Source: Acanthochromis polyacanthus
Lineage: Eukaryota; Chordata; Actinopteri; Pomacentridae
NCBI RefSeq assembly: GCF_021347895.1
Contig: NC_067134.1
Span: forward strand, 30,191,449 to 30,255,448
Length of the DNA: 64,000 nucleotides
Direction of reading: 5' to 3'
Made by a program: the position numbers and the translations under genes. The notes below the pieces were generated by a model. That model worked only from the letters and a program-made list of their open reading frames with translations, was not told the origin of the DNA and did no database searches. Positions 1 through 11,257 of the stretch are shown here, one piece after another; positions within the stretch are counted from its first letter, which is position 1, and each line of letters begins with the position of its first letter.

Positions 1-289
1 TAAGCGTCAGTTTAATCAGTGCTGACGTCCTGATGGAGTTCGGTAAAGTTAGAAAGAGATTCACAGATTCGGACTTCCGGCATCAATAACTAATGAGATA
101 TATGTTGTGAAAACATAAAAGATGCCTCTTTCAAATCATTGTAAGCCAGATAATGTGCTACAAGGCCAGTTTTATCAAAAGTCGCTGTCTTTAAAGCTGT
201 AGAAATAATATTGGCGTCTATCAGCAGCCGGCGGTGTGACGAGTGAACAGGGACCGTCTGCAAATTACAAACCGCTGCAACAGCGAAGA

Positions 290-760
290 GAGACACAAAT
301 ATTCAAAAACTTCACTCTTATACACTGTAGAGCCATCACATTTACTGAAGACATTAATTGGGTCCTTCTGGTCATAATACAGCTCTTGGTTTGATACTCA
401 GTAAAAAATCTGAATTTTAAGGAATTTATATTAGTAGTAAAATTCAATAACTTCACTCTTCTGTACTGAAGAGTCACCAAAATCACTGGAGTCATCAGTT
501 AGCTCCTGCTGGTCATATTTGCTGGTCATACTACAGCCTTTGGTTTGATATTAACTGTTTTTCATAAATTTATGGAATTTTTCTTATTTTATTATCATTT
601 TATTAGTAATAAAATTCAGTAACTTCACTCTTATGTACTGTAGAAAAATTACACTCTGTCCAACCATCAGTTGGCTCCTGCTGATCAAACTACAACTCTT
701 GATTTGATATTTAACAATTTTTCATGATTTCAAGGATTTTTGAAATTGTTACATATCTCA
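290..760. repeat. Three diverged tandem monomers of a MITE end
   Basis: Three successive units each begin with a variant of AATAACTTCACTCTTATGTA, then CTGTAGAG and a stretch ending in a variant of CTCTTGGTTTGATATT. Unit starts are near 300, 450 and 618. The same motif appears inverted near 1370-1400 and 1510-1540 and at the ends of the related elements at 27882 and 61103. Confidence 0.6.
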
Positions 761-1538
761 AATATTTTTTGTTGTAACATATAAAAGTGATCATCCATTT
801 TCTGGGTCGATTGTGGAACACTGATTACCAAAAGTGACAGAATTTTATTTTATTTTGGTTGTTTATCGCCATGTGAAGTTGTGCATAAGATCCAGTGTGT
901 GCAGTTGTGTGTGAATTTGAAGGATTAATGAGTAAATTAGCTTTGATGGCTCTTTTCTTCATGTATGCAGTACTATACAGTGTTTTCTCTGGGATTTTTT
1001 TCAGCAGCAGCAGCAGGCTGTCCAGGAGTCATGGTGACGTAAACAAATGACACTTGACTGCAGATTTTACTTGGACAATTTATTTACTGAATGGCCAGTT
1101 GACAACAGTAACAGAACTTCGAATCCTCACCAAGGAGAATATCAGATAACACCAATATACCAAACTAAACTGTTTAGACTCCTCAAGTACTGACGATTGG
1201 GAAGAAAGACCTTCTGACAAGGCTGCAGTGTTAATTGATTCATTTAAACCAGAATGTTAAACTGCTAATGATATTTTCCAAGTTAAGGACTGTACAGACA
1301 ATACTTGGAAGTAAAAATCTGAAGGTAGGATCAGCAGGACCTCTTTGATGTTTGGATGGAGTTTATTTTTTCTACAGTGTATAAGAGTGAAGTTATTGAC
1401 TTTTACTACTAATAAAAATTCCTTTAAATTCTGCAAAAATATCTAGTCTCAAACCAAGAGTTGTAGTCTGACCAGCAGGAGCCAGTTGAAGGTTCCAGTG
1501 AATTTGGTGACACTACAGTGTATAAGAGTGAAGTTATT
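618..1538. mobile_element. Non-autonomous TIR element, older copy
   Basis: The left end reads CAGTAACTTCACTCTTATG and the right end carries the inverted form, CATAAGAGTGAAGTTATTG-like, at about 1380-1399 and again at about 1520-1538. The interior around 1125-1370 resembles 28620-28860, sharing for example ACCAAACTAAA and ATACTTGGAAGTAAAAA. It is therefore a more decayed member of the family seen at 27882-28898 and 61103-62119. No coding capacity is seen. Confidence 0.55.
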
Positions 1539-2137
1539 GCTTTTTTTATTCTAAAAATACCTTAAAATTGTGATTTTTTTTCTCCTACAATATCTTTATT
1601 ATCAGATTTTGTAAATTAACAAAAGAACACATATGTGCAAACACCCACACACTGCACCATTCTAACTCTTTGTATCATTCAATGATTTCTTAGCAAAACA
1701 AAAGAAAATAATAATAAAACAAAGCTGTTACAACCCCACTGTCTAGTGTAACCGAATTTTAACAAATGCAAATGAAAGCAATGAATTTCCAGAATCGAGT
1801 CTGTTTTATTCTTGATAAGGGTAGGTTTCAACAGACAAAGTGAGGGATCTGAAAGTAAATGGGTGCTGCTGAAATTAAAGAAACAAATCGAACCAAAGTG
1901 GCCTTCTCTTGGAAGTAGACTCCACTAGACTGTGGGAAAAATAAAAATACATCAGACACAAATAAAAGCTCCAAATAGAAATACAAAGGCAAAAGCACCC
2001 CTAACTAAAGCTAGCAAAGGTTTCAGATATGGTTTAACTTCACACTTCTGACTAGCTTCCAGCCTCACAGACGAGTTCACAGAGTCAACACGGACAGATC
2101 CCTTCCTGAGGAACTGCCACCGAATGCTGGCATCAAC

Positions 2138-2600
2138 CATAGACTGTATATAAAGTGGACGTAGCATCTGGCTCCAGAATTGAAGCCAACCCGGAAGTGT
2201 CAAAAACTTGCAATATCACGCCGTCCGCTAGGGTTGGCTCCAAAAATCTTTTTCTCCATAGACCCCAATTCATTTTTGGAAAAAATAAAATTTGATAGAA
2301 TGATTTTCTACAGCTCAGGATTTTTTCCCTGTTAGTTTTCATGGTCAAAATGAGAGATCAGGTGGCCGATCTTAAAATAAATCAATACTGAATTTTAAAT
2401 AAATCGTTAAAGTTGGCGGAGCCAGGGAGTGTGGCTATACTTGATAGACAGCAACAGAAGCCTCTGCGGTAAAATGTGGGCGGGATAAGAGAGTCCGCAG
2501 CCAATCCTGCCCCTAGTTGCTCTCCGGTCCAGCCTGTTTGATGACGCTTTTTACGTCACTGGCTCCAAAAAATCCAAAACGGCAACCAGGAAGTAGCAAA
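2138..2600. repeat. Interspersed repeat, family not named
   Basis: The segment starts CATAGACTGTATATAAAGTG and continues with GGCTCCAGAATTGAAGCC and similar stretches that I recognise loosely as a dispersed teleost repeat. No coding region is supported. The identification rests on recall, not on a second copy in this window. Confidence 0.35.
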
Positions 2601-3511
2601 ATCCGGGCTTCATTTTCTCGGCGTTGAAACCAACGGGTGATGTCACGGTTAGTTCACGCCTGGCATCAACAGGCCTTTTAACAGCTGCTGGACCCTCGAT
2701 TGAAGCGGTCGTCCCTCCCCTGCTCCAATCCAACCTCAGCTCCAGATGTTGCAGGTGTGGTGGGACGGACAAGGAGGCGGGGCGACAGCAGCCCAGCACA
2801 CAAAAATACAAATTACCAGACAGGGGGAGGCGGACAGAGGCACAGCCGTAACAAAAGCAAATTCAATAAATTTTTTTAAAAAATCAGTAAATAAATAATG
2901 GTTAAGCAAATAATGAATCAATGTAGAAATGAAGAATTATAAATTAGGTAAGGCAATAATTAGAATCATAATATCAAAATGGAACATGTAAAATACAAGT
3001 CACTAGAAGTAAATGTAACTAAATACAGTGCCAGATAGACAAATACAATATTTTAAGCAGGTCTCATGTCCTGTGTCTGGGATTTATGCTGACATATGGT
3101 GGAGCATGGCAGGAGTGATGTACACTCTCATTAGCCATTTATACTGCAATAGTTTAAATCTTGTATTTATTGTTTGTTTCTGTGCCTTTGAACAAGCTTC
3201 ATTCCAATTTTCCTCGTCTGTTTCCTCTATCCATTATATATATATAAAACTAAGTGTTGTAGCATGATAAACAAGAGCCAACGGCAGGCAGTAATGTTAA
3301 TGACACTGTAGTGTAGAAGAGTAAAGTTACTGAAAGGCCGGCTGAGCATAGACACCAATGTTGCGACTTTTGATAAAACTGGCCTTGTAGCACAACCTCT
3401 ACCTTACAACAATGGGAAAGAGGCTTCGTTTATGTTTTGACAACGTATATCTAATGAGTTATTGATGCCAGAAGTCTGGATCTGTGAATGTCTCTCCAAC
3501 TTTACCGAACT

Positions 3512-4839
3512 GTTTGTTTTCGCCCATCGAAGACAAAACCAGCAGTGTGTGAGTAACTTCGGCGTCTTGACTTTTTTCAAGCTGTTTTTATTAGCATTAA
3601 GTTAGCTAACTTTGTAACGGTGCTAGCAAGAGTATCTGTTTGGAGCATAGACAGTATCATAAAGATTTTTATGATACAGTTCTTTTTGACATATTTTCCT
3701 TTCTAGCCAACTGCTTTCAACAGGTTTTAACTAACAAATGAATATAATTTATAAGCCAATAATCCATTGGGAATTGACTTTAATTTTCCTCTTTTACATG
3801 TTTTTTTTTATGAGACCGGTGTACGCAACTTTGTTACCTACAGCTAAAGCTAACAAGTGAAGCTAATGGTCCAGTAGTAGTTATCTTGTTTTTTTCTGTT
3901 TAACATGTTTTGCTTTCTTTCCCTCAAGAGAAATAAACTGATGCATACAAACAAAACTAGATTATTATTTTTTTCTGTCCTTACTTATGATTGCATAAAA
4001 AGTCTGTAAAAAGAGTTCATACATGCTCTAATTCTGCTTAAAATCATCTTTAGTTTGGTTGGTCCCAGAGACTGTATTTGCTTGTAGCTTAAAGGAACTC
4101 TCTTGTATGTTGGTTGATTTTCAGTTGTCGTGTCTTTTAGGGACAATAAGAACTTAATCACAATATAAATCATGTGTGTGTTTTAAAATTTTCAGAGAAG
4201 GTGAAAACGCTTTTCAGCCTTGACTAGATCTCAATCTCACACTTCCCCTGAAACTCGACGGGGACGAAATAGAAGCCTACAGATTTGTCACTACTGCTCA
4301 GAAAGCCTAAAAGTCACCTCCCAAAATGCTTAAAGTCACATAAAAATGTTAGGATTCTGTCATCTTTTGGATTTGATGTTTTTCCACAAAAGCGTTAAGC
4401 TGCCTTGTTAGAAGTTCTTGAAGATCCATCGCCTCCTCTTGTGGAAATGAAACATTACATTTGTTAAATATGTAAATATTTTTCATTCAAAAGTTTCACT
4501 GCTGGACAGAGGATCTATTCTACTTTACTGTGAAATCTATTCTCAGTGTGTGCAGACTGGAGGTTTCAAATTTCCACATCACAGTTGTGAAAGTTTCATA
4601 CTGAACCATGGCTGGATCCAAAATGCTGTTTTATGGTCATAAATCCTGCAGGTACCTTCAGGTGAGCTCAGACAAACTTTCTGTCAACAGCTTTATTTGT
4701 CTTTCAGCAAATAACTAGATTTGCATGAAATTCAATGTTTTTTTGGACTTGTGGCATTTTATATATTTTACAGGCTATTCTGACTTTATTATTATCGTCT
4801 TACAGTTTTTTTACTGTGATATTTTTCTTGTTTTTGTCT
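3512..4839. other. AT-rich interval, no gene seen
   Basis: Between the inverted-repeat element and the CARD-NLR I see only AT-rich sequence. The one open stretch over 60 codons (minus strand, 3985-4173) has no recognisable domain. No RNA gene or tandem repeat is apparent. Confidence 0.5.
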
Positions 4840-4913
4840 TATAAGGAAAATCTCATTCTGAAGATGCTGAGCAGCTGATAGTTTGTCATCAGAGGAGACT
4901 TTGAGGCTGATGT
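4840..4913 (+). other. Candidate 5' non-coding exon of the CARD-NLR
   Basis: The stretch ending GAGGCTGATGT is followed at 4914 by GTAAGTG, a strong splice donor, and the next acceptor on this strand that opens the NLR is CTGCAG at 5875-5880. The exon start cannot be fixed and no ATG is needed here. This is inference from splice signals only. Confidence 0.25.
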
Positions 4914-5926
4914 GTAAGTGTTTCTCTCTGATTTACTGAGCAGTCTGCATGGAGCTGTGTGTGATGGTGTTCTTACAAATGTGGTAAATTTGTTTTGAAG
5001 TCTTCAAACATTTTAGTTTGACAATAAAACCATGAATCTATGTTTAGAACACATTCCACACAAAAACATGTCATATTTCTGTTTCACAATATTTCCAATT
5101 GAATTAAACACTGCAGATGAATAATAAGAAATGTAAACATGATTTGAACATGAATCATTGATGTGAACAAAATGTACACATTATCAAATGCATTTAACAC
5201 GTCCACAGCAAACTACAGTTTATTGGTCAGACCTGTAGAGCATTACTATGTGAGACTTGACAGTTCAGAGATGTTCAGTATTAACTTTACTTGGAGCTGT
5301 TAGAGTCTTTGGTGTGGTGAATAGTGTGTTTCAGCACTCAGCCTCAAAGTGACAATCCTGGTGGGTTTGACAACTTTTAAACTTCCTCAGAAGCCACAGA
5401 TTTAACCAGGTGTTTTACCTGTGTTTACAGACAGGATTAGTGTTTGGATCCCTACCTTCCCATTTTGGTAGCATATTCTTCAGTAGGACATGGATATCTA
5501 TCATTGAATTAGTTATGGACTGGTTATTGGCCTGGCCCATTAATCAGACGTATGTAGAACATAATTAGACAAAGACGTTTCAGTGAAGGTTTGTCTTGAA
5601 ATTTGTGTTATTCCAAATTTGAAAAAGATTTTCATTTTTACTGCAAATGTGTATTGTTTCCTAATATAGATTATTAGTTTGATTGATTATTCAAATTTTT
5701 TTTTATCAAAACTGGCTTAAAAATAACACATCAGTACTCGCCTACTTTTAACTGAGATCCAACATTAGAATTGATGTTGAACTGCAAATATTGCTTCATC
5801 TAAGTTCCTGAGTAACATCTGATACATCACAGGCAGAGTAGTTATTGAACATTTGTTAATCTGGTGTCTTGTTCTGCAGGTCATTGGCGTTTGGTCTGTG
5901 TGCAGAACTCACAGGAGTCAGGAAAC

Positions 5927-6317
5927 ATGGCTTGTACATCAGAGTCCGCCTTAAATTATGTCAGTAGAGCCAGAAGGCACCTTGTCAGAGAACTACAGAA
6001 TCTCTCTGTGATTCTGGAGAACTTGTATCAGAAAGGAGTTCTCAGTGATGAGGAGGTCAGCAAAATACAGACAGAGCGTGATGACTTCGATAGAACCAGA
6101 AAAATCCTGGACAAGGTCATAAAAAAGGGGGAAGCAGCCTGCTATGAGTTACTCAGAATTATTGACGTGACGAGGAAGAGGACTTTAGAAAGGCCGGCTC
6201 CTGTCCCTGAGAAAAACACTGGAGCTTCCACTGGAACCCAGAAGTTTGACCTTCACCACTGGATCAGCTGCTTTTCTTTCAAGGAAGAAACACAAATGGA
6301 TGTGGACTACCTGCAAG
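5927..6317 (+). CDS. CARD exon of the disrupted NLR
   Basis: The exon follows an acceptor at 5879-5880, and the first in-frame ATG with good context (GGAAACATGG) is at 5927. It encodes 130 codons plus one base. Residues about 6-95 form a helical death-fold: the first helix carries RARRHLVREL, the middle carries LYQKGVLSDEEV and the last carries CYELLRIIDVTRKRTLE, as in CARDs. The tail is linker. The donor is AAG^GTATTG at 6318. An upstream in-frame ATG at 5864 lies before the acceptor and is unlikely to be in the mRNA. Confidence 0.75.
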
Positions 6318-6492
6318 GTATTGTGAAGAAAATTCTGCTTCAAATGTGTCACATTTCTTATTATTAAATTTAGCAATTCTACATAATGCATTTTATTGTG
6401 TCTGTGTGCAAATATTTGATATTTAGCAAGAGATCAGGAGAAAACCGTGGTTGTGTTATATTGCATTTATTTTCTAACTTATTTTATTTTAG

Positions 6493-8112
6493 GCCCAAGA
6501 CCGTGCCACAGATATCAGAAAAAGTTGAAGTTTAAAGCACAAAAATTATCTGAAGAGTTTTGGAATGCAAGTAAAAAACTGTTTGAAGACAAAAGGAGGC
6601 CTGATCTGTCATACACCTCACTTGTATTGGATACACAGAAAAGCCCATCTCCATCTAAAATCAAGAAATGGAAGAGAAGGAAAAGTAAGATGAGTCGACC
6701 TAAGAAACTGAGGACATACATCCCTGAGGACAAACCAGAAATTTCCCCCACTGACCTTCTGAAAACACAGGAAGACATCCTCTTGGTCGGGAAGCCTGGA
6801 ATTGGAAAAACAGCAGTCGTTTGTGAAATGTTGAGACTGTGGGCAGAAAAGGACAACAAGGAGTTAGATTACATGTTCTACTTTGACATGAGGGAAATGT
6901 CCCAAACCACACCAGCTATGACCCTGGAGGATCTTCTTTTTAATAGGTTCAGTGAACCAGATGTAGGCGTGGATGAGGTTTTACAGGACATAAAGAGTAA
7001 CTCTGATAATGTTATCATCATTTTTGATGGCATCACAGATCTGTCTCTATCAGTGGTGCAGAGGCTTGTAGAGAAAGACCTACTACCTGATGCAAAGATC
7101 ATCATAACCTGCAGACCAGATGATGAGGAAGACTTCTTCTCTGAGGACTGTCTCAGAGTGGAGGTGAAAGGATTTAGTGAGCAGACCATAAAGTCCTACT
7201 TATCTGCAACACTCTGCGATGCACAGAAGGTTTTGAGCAGCTTGGAGTTGCTGACTCTTTGCCATGTACCAATGTATGCTCTGATGGTGGCTGCCTGCTC
7301 TTCATCAGAACACTCTCCACAGCCATGCACTGTAACAGAAATCTACATTGACATTGCTCGTTACTGCCTTCAGATAAACAGCAAGAAAACAAAGAACAAA
7401 GAGCTAAACACCTTCATCAAAACCAAGAGAGAAGAAATACTGTCTTTGGCTGGAATAGCTTTTCATGCAACTCAGGGGAAAACTGTGAGCCTGACTGAAG
7501 TGCCCTGTAAAGACAGCTGTGTCCTTTCCTTCCTGAAACCACTTTTTATCAAGTCAGCCGAACTGAAACAGAAACTAGACACGCATTCCTCCATTACACA
7601 CTGCAGGAGTTCTTTGCAGCCGTGTGGTTCTTAAAGAGTCCTGATAAAATCAGGAATGTTTTTCAGCAGAGCCTCACTGAGGAGATGAAACACATGAAAC
7701 ATTTGATCCCTTTCATGTGTCGACTGTTGAACAAGAAGAGCCCAAGTTGGATGAAGTGTCTGATTCCAGTTGAGGAGCTCAACAAAACATCTGACTGGTT
7801 CTTCAAGGAGCTCATAACCACATTAGTCCCAGATGTGGTTGACACTGAAGACAGTGGGCTTGATGTCGACACGTTGTTCTTATGCCAGTGCTTGTATGAG
7901 TCCCAGAGTCCAGAGGCATGCATCTACCTTCTAGAGAAACTGGACTACCGTCTTGACCTCTGTGGAGAGAGTCTTGATCCTTACCCCTGCTGTGCTGTGG
8001 CCTATGTGGTCAGTCAGTCTAAGGAACGGAAAATATGGTTGAACCTTGATGATGTCACGATATCAGAGAAAGGAATGAGACAACTGTTTGGATGCCTTCA
8101 AAATGTCAAATG
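6493..8112 (+). CDS. NACHT exon of the CARD-NLR, frameshifted
   Basis: The acceptor is TTTTAG at 6487-6492 and the phase matches the CARD exon. The order is a basic linker (KIKKWKRRKSK), P-loop LVGKPGIGKT (about 6785-6815), Walker B VIIIFDGITDL (about 7010-7042), a sensor-like IIITCRP at about 7100-7120, then the winged and superhelical regions. The frame breaks near 7583. Before it the protein reads LKQKLDTH; after it, in the next frame, LHYTLQEFFAAVWFLK, the family's conserved end of NACHT-associated sequence. One deleted base explains the switch. Without it translation stops at 7632-7634. The exon ends CAAATG^GTATGA at 8113. Confidence 0.75.
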
Positions 8113-8229
8113 GTATGAGTGAGTGTTTGTTTTTTAGAGCCAGATTACTGCTCAGGTTACAACATACAGTATAATGAGAATGATATACTGAGGATCTGTT
8201 TGATCATGAGGTTATTCTTTAAACTACAG

Positions 8230-8493
8230 GTGCGACCTTTTGCCACAGCAGCTGTGGAAGATTTTCCTTCTCAGTGAAGAACAGATGGACTTTGGAAGCT
8301 TACTTGGCCTTGTTGAAAATCAGCTGCACCTTCCAGTGGAGGGTAAAAAACAGCTGTTTGAAAGAGCTGTGGAAGTCATGAAGAGGATGACAACAAAGGT
8401 CAATATCTGCCTCTACTGGGACAGAGAAACTCCTGTCTGCCAGAGTCTCTGTGAGTCCCTAATAGAGGCTTTGCCATACATCAGCTCACTCAG
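8230..8493 (+). CDS. Repeat exon of the CARD-NLR
   Basis: This 264-bp exon (88 codons in length) has an acceptor ACTACAG and a donor CTCAG^GTATGT. Spliced to the previous exon it reads on in frame as WCDLLPQQLWKIF. It ends LPYISSLR, the typical end of these teleost NLR repeat exons, and keeps phase 2. No lesion is seen inside it. Confidence 0.7.
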
Positions 8494-8642
8494 GTATGTA
8501 GCTTTAGTCTAATAGAGATTTCATGTTTTAACCCATCTGTCAATGTTGGAATGTAAGTCCTTCTGTCTAGAGTTGTCCTCACACCAATCATGTCACAACA
8601 ATGGTGCTTTTAATAAGTTGACTTAATCATGTGGTTTCAAGT

Positions 8643-10301
8643 AGGGATGCAACAATCCACATTTTTTCACTTCGAATCCAATTCCGACACCTGAATTTGA
8701 AAATCTGCCAATACTGCTACTATTCCGATACCAGAGCTCTGCTTGCTTTGATATTATTATAATTATAGTTGATTTTATATGAGACTGTAATAAACTCCTC
8801 TCTACAAGTAAGTTTGATATTGATTTGTGAATGCTACAAGAGCCAGTAGACTTATTTGTGCTGATCAGATGAAGCAGCCCTTTGTATTTTATTTGGAGAG
8901 TTTTAGTGTTAGAGAAGTTTACTCTTTATGTGTATCTGTCTTGGATTTAATAAAAATTGACAGTCAATTTGAAACCCTTGAGCCAAGTGTCCTATACATT
9001 TTCTCTCATGTAAATGTGCTTCATCCGAAAATCACTCACTTGGTTGACGTCACGAATGGGCTACAACATCGTTACATAACGGCGCTTTCAGCTTGACAGT
9101 CTGGCAGATGTGCCGGACCAACATGGGGGCTCCTCCTCATACTTTCTCTTTTATTTTGAAAGCATTTCAACGAAAAGTATTTGTGAAAGCATTTGAGGTG
9201 AGAAATAAGCTGCAGTAGCTGAATCTGTCCTCATTGTAGTTCATCAATGGCTAGTTTAGACATTTGATGAAGGTTTTGGGATGCCTCGGATCGCTATGCT
9301 CTGCATCAAATTTGCATAAAGTAGAAGTCAAGTCTACTTTATGCAAATGAGCTCTGAGTAAACACATCGGATTACAGCTGGAAATGCACTGCAATTGGAC
9401 CAGCATGCGGTTTGTTTCAAGCTGCGAGCCGGTGTGTTTACCCATTTGCATAAAGTAGACTTGACTTCTACTTTATGCAAATTTGATGCAGAGTGTAGAG
9501 ATCTGGCTTAAAGAATATTTGTTGCTTACGTGTTTTGAAATAAAAGAGAAAATTTGCAACCTAGCCGCCATGTTGGCCCGACACATCTGCCAGACTGTCA
9601 AGCTGAAAGTGCTGTCATGTGACAATGTTGTGGCCCATTCATGACCATCAACCAAGCGGGCGATTTCCAGATACAGCACATTTACATGCAAGAAAAATAC
9701 ATCTAGTGGATAGGTACCTCCACAGTTACATATCTATTTTCAGGATGGGATTTTCCTGTTCACAGGATTTCCTGTTTTTCTGACTTCCTTTAATGACCTT
9801 ATACTGACCTAAAGTTGCCATTTGGGAAATACATGCACACATTCGTACATATCATATTTCCACACAGCAGAAATGTTGTAATGAGAAGTTGGTCAGCCAC
9901 AGTGCTGCTCAGTGCTCGCCTGCTAGCTGGCTGCAAGTGTGGAATGGGTTTTCTCAAAAACATTCATCATGTCTTCTTATTAACACAATAATTTTTATTT
10001 CTTTTTTTTCTGAAAAAAAAGAACTGAAAGTTATTGTGGAATGGATTTCCTGAATGGAGGCGGGTCTTATTACTCTGCGTGTCACTGAGACACGTTCCGT
10101 TCAGGAAATCCATTCAACATGTTGCAGTCAGCTAGCAGAGCAGCAGGGAATCACTTGTGGAGTCATTTCAGCAGACAATATTAAAGCACAGACATGGATC
10201 GGAAATCTCCAGGGGTAGGATCAGAAATTTCCGATCCATGAATTTTGTTAATATTAGGACCAGATACCAATACTGGGTCGGATCGGCCCCATCCCCAGTT
10301 T
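8643..10301. mobile_element. hAT-like element remnant
   Basis: The left edge GGGATGCAACAATCCA and right edge GGATCGGCCCCATCCCCA, with GGTATC/GATACC-type subterminal sequence near both ends (8715-8735 and 10258-10275), fit the ends of teleost hAT elements. No transposase reading frame survives. It sits between exon 3 and the decayed last exon of the CARD-NLR and contains the foldback element at 8988-9708 and a short hairpin at about 10040-10115 (arms around GGATTTCCTGAA / TTCAGGAAATCC). Confidence 0.5.
8988..9708. mobile_element. Foldback element with hairpins inside its arms
   Basis: The left arm (about 8988-9390) is repeated as its reverse complement at about 9395-9708. Landmarks such as CAGCTTGACAGTCTGGCAGA (9091) and its complement (9589) pair up. 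Inside each arm is a second, self-complementary hairpin of 38 bases with stems ATTTGCATAAAGTAGA / TCTACTTTATGCAAAT, at about 9308-9346 and 9445-9482. No coding region is present. The superfamily is unknown. Confidence 0.7.
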
Positions 10302-11050
10302 AAAATTGGGTGTTCAGAGAGATCTGTTGTTCTGTGATGAGTGGTAAATCATACTGCTAATGAACTTAAACTTTGTAGAATCAAGCCTCAGGCTGGCCTT
10401 GTTGTCTATGGTTCTGAGCTAATATCTACTGATGTATTTGTACTTTTTTCTGTTGTAGAATCTCAGAAATTCTGCTGAAGATGTGTCAGATAAAACATTG
10501 CAGGTGCAATAAGATGCCACAATGAGTTTAATTAAGGATCACATTTCAGAACATTCGTATTTTGGTAATTTACGGGCTGGAATGAAAAGATAAATAAACA
10601 GAATTCTTTCAAAAATAAATAACTCCAACTTCTTGATTGATAAAGGATCATTGCTATTCACAAGTCTTCATATTTTTCTCTTCATTTGCACATTGTAAAA
10701 TGAAAACTAGTACATCAAGCTGAAATTCTGTTTGTGTTTTTATTGTATATGAGGAGAAAGTGTTTGATATTATCGTTTTTAATTATTATTAATACTGTTA
10801 TTACATTTATTATGATGCAGCTTTAGGATGACCAACAGAAGTCCAGGTTTGGGTGAACCAGGAGCAATTCCATGGGACACTGGAGAGACAACAAAGTAGA
10901 CTGTTACTGGATTTATGCCTGAAGGCAGCACTTCACGATGAGCAAAGCTTCCCAATGTAGTGAATGTGCTCCTCTCATTGTTCCCTCATCAAACTGACTT
11001 AAGTAACGTCTATCTCGATTTGTAACCAACATGTTAGGAGTGAAGGGTTT
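10302..11050. other. AT-rich interval between NLR exons, nothing seen
   Basis: This is AT-rich sequence between the hAT remnant and the decayed last exon. A stretch at 10459-10500 could be an eroded short exon because it follows TTCTGTTGTAG, but it carries stops in every useful frame. No repeat is identified. Confidence 0.4.
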
Positions 11051-11257
11051 TTGAGAGTCCTTCCATCATTACAGTCAGTTTTTCAGTCAGCTCCTGCAGT
11101 CTGGTCCATAAACCTCTCAGAGAGAAAGACCTCCATCCTCCTGGAAGTGCTGAAACTCCAATCAGAGAAGAAACCAGTGGAACTGACAGGCTGGTCACAT
11201 GAAGAGAGTGAAGTGAGGAGTTTCCTGCAGTGTCTGCCTTTATATCTCACAGCTCAG
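11051..11257 (+). pseudogene. Decayed NLR repeat exon
   Basis: Translation gives VLPSLQSVFQSAPAVW, then INLSERKTSILLEVLK and HEESEVRSFLQCLP, a repeat exon typical of teleost NLR genes as I recall them. The exon should end LPYIS(Q/S)LR, as the exon at 8230-8493 does. Here an extra T in CTGCCTTTATATC (about 11241) shifts it to LPLYLTAQ before the donor CTCAG^GTAAAT at 11258. A clear acceptor upstream is not visible, so the start is approximate. Confidence 0.65.

Larger units (their letters stand above)
38..3511. mobile_element. Large inverted-repeat composite element
   Basis: The sequence from about 38 to 355 recurs as its reverse complement from about 3285 to 3511. Both ends read (C/G)AGTTCGGTAAAGTT inward, followed by the same stretch about TCAATAACT and CAAGGCCAGTTTTATC. 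The left arm has roughly 65 extra bases around 205. The interior holds other repeat families and no convincing transposase reading frame. This is what an old non-autonomous or foldback DNA element with nested insertions looks like. The superfamily is not identified and no target-site duplication could be fixed. Confidence 0.6.
5927..11257 (+). pseudogene. CARD-NACHT NLR gene, disrupted
   Basis: This locus looks like a cytosolic NLR with an N-terminal CARD, a NACHT ATPase domain and C-terminal NLR repeats. Visible exons are 5927-6317 (CARD), 6493-8112 (NACHT and helical regions), 8230-8493 (repeat) and a decayed exon at 11051-11257; the first three join in phase (1, then 2). The P-loop GKPGIGKT lies near residue 230 and a Walker B VIIIFDG near residue 303. 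Two lesions are visible: one base is missing near 7583, and one extra T near 11241. A hAT-like element at 8643-10301 separates the third and last exons. No stop codon or 3' end after 11257 is evident. The NACHT resembles the NLRC5/CIITA side of the family more than the FISNA-type genes downstream, but I would not assign an orthologue. It is either a pseudogene or a gene with assembly base errors. Confidence 0.7.
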
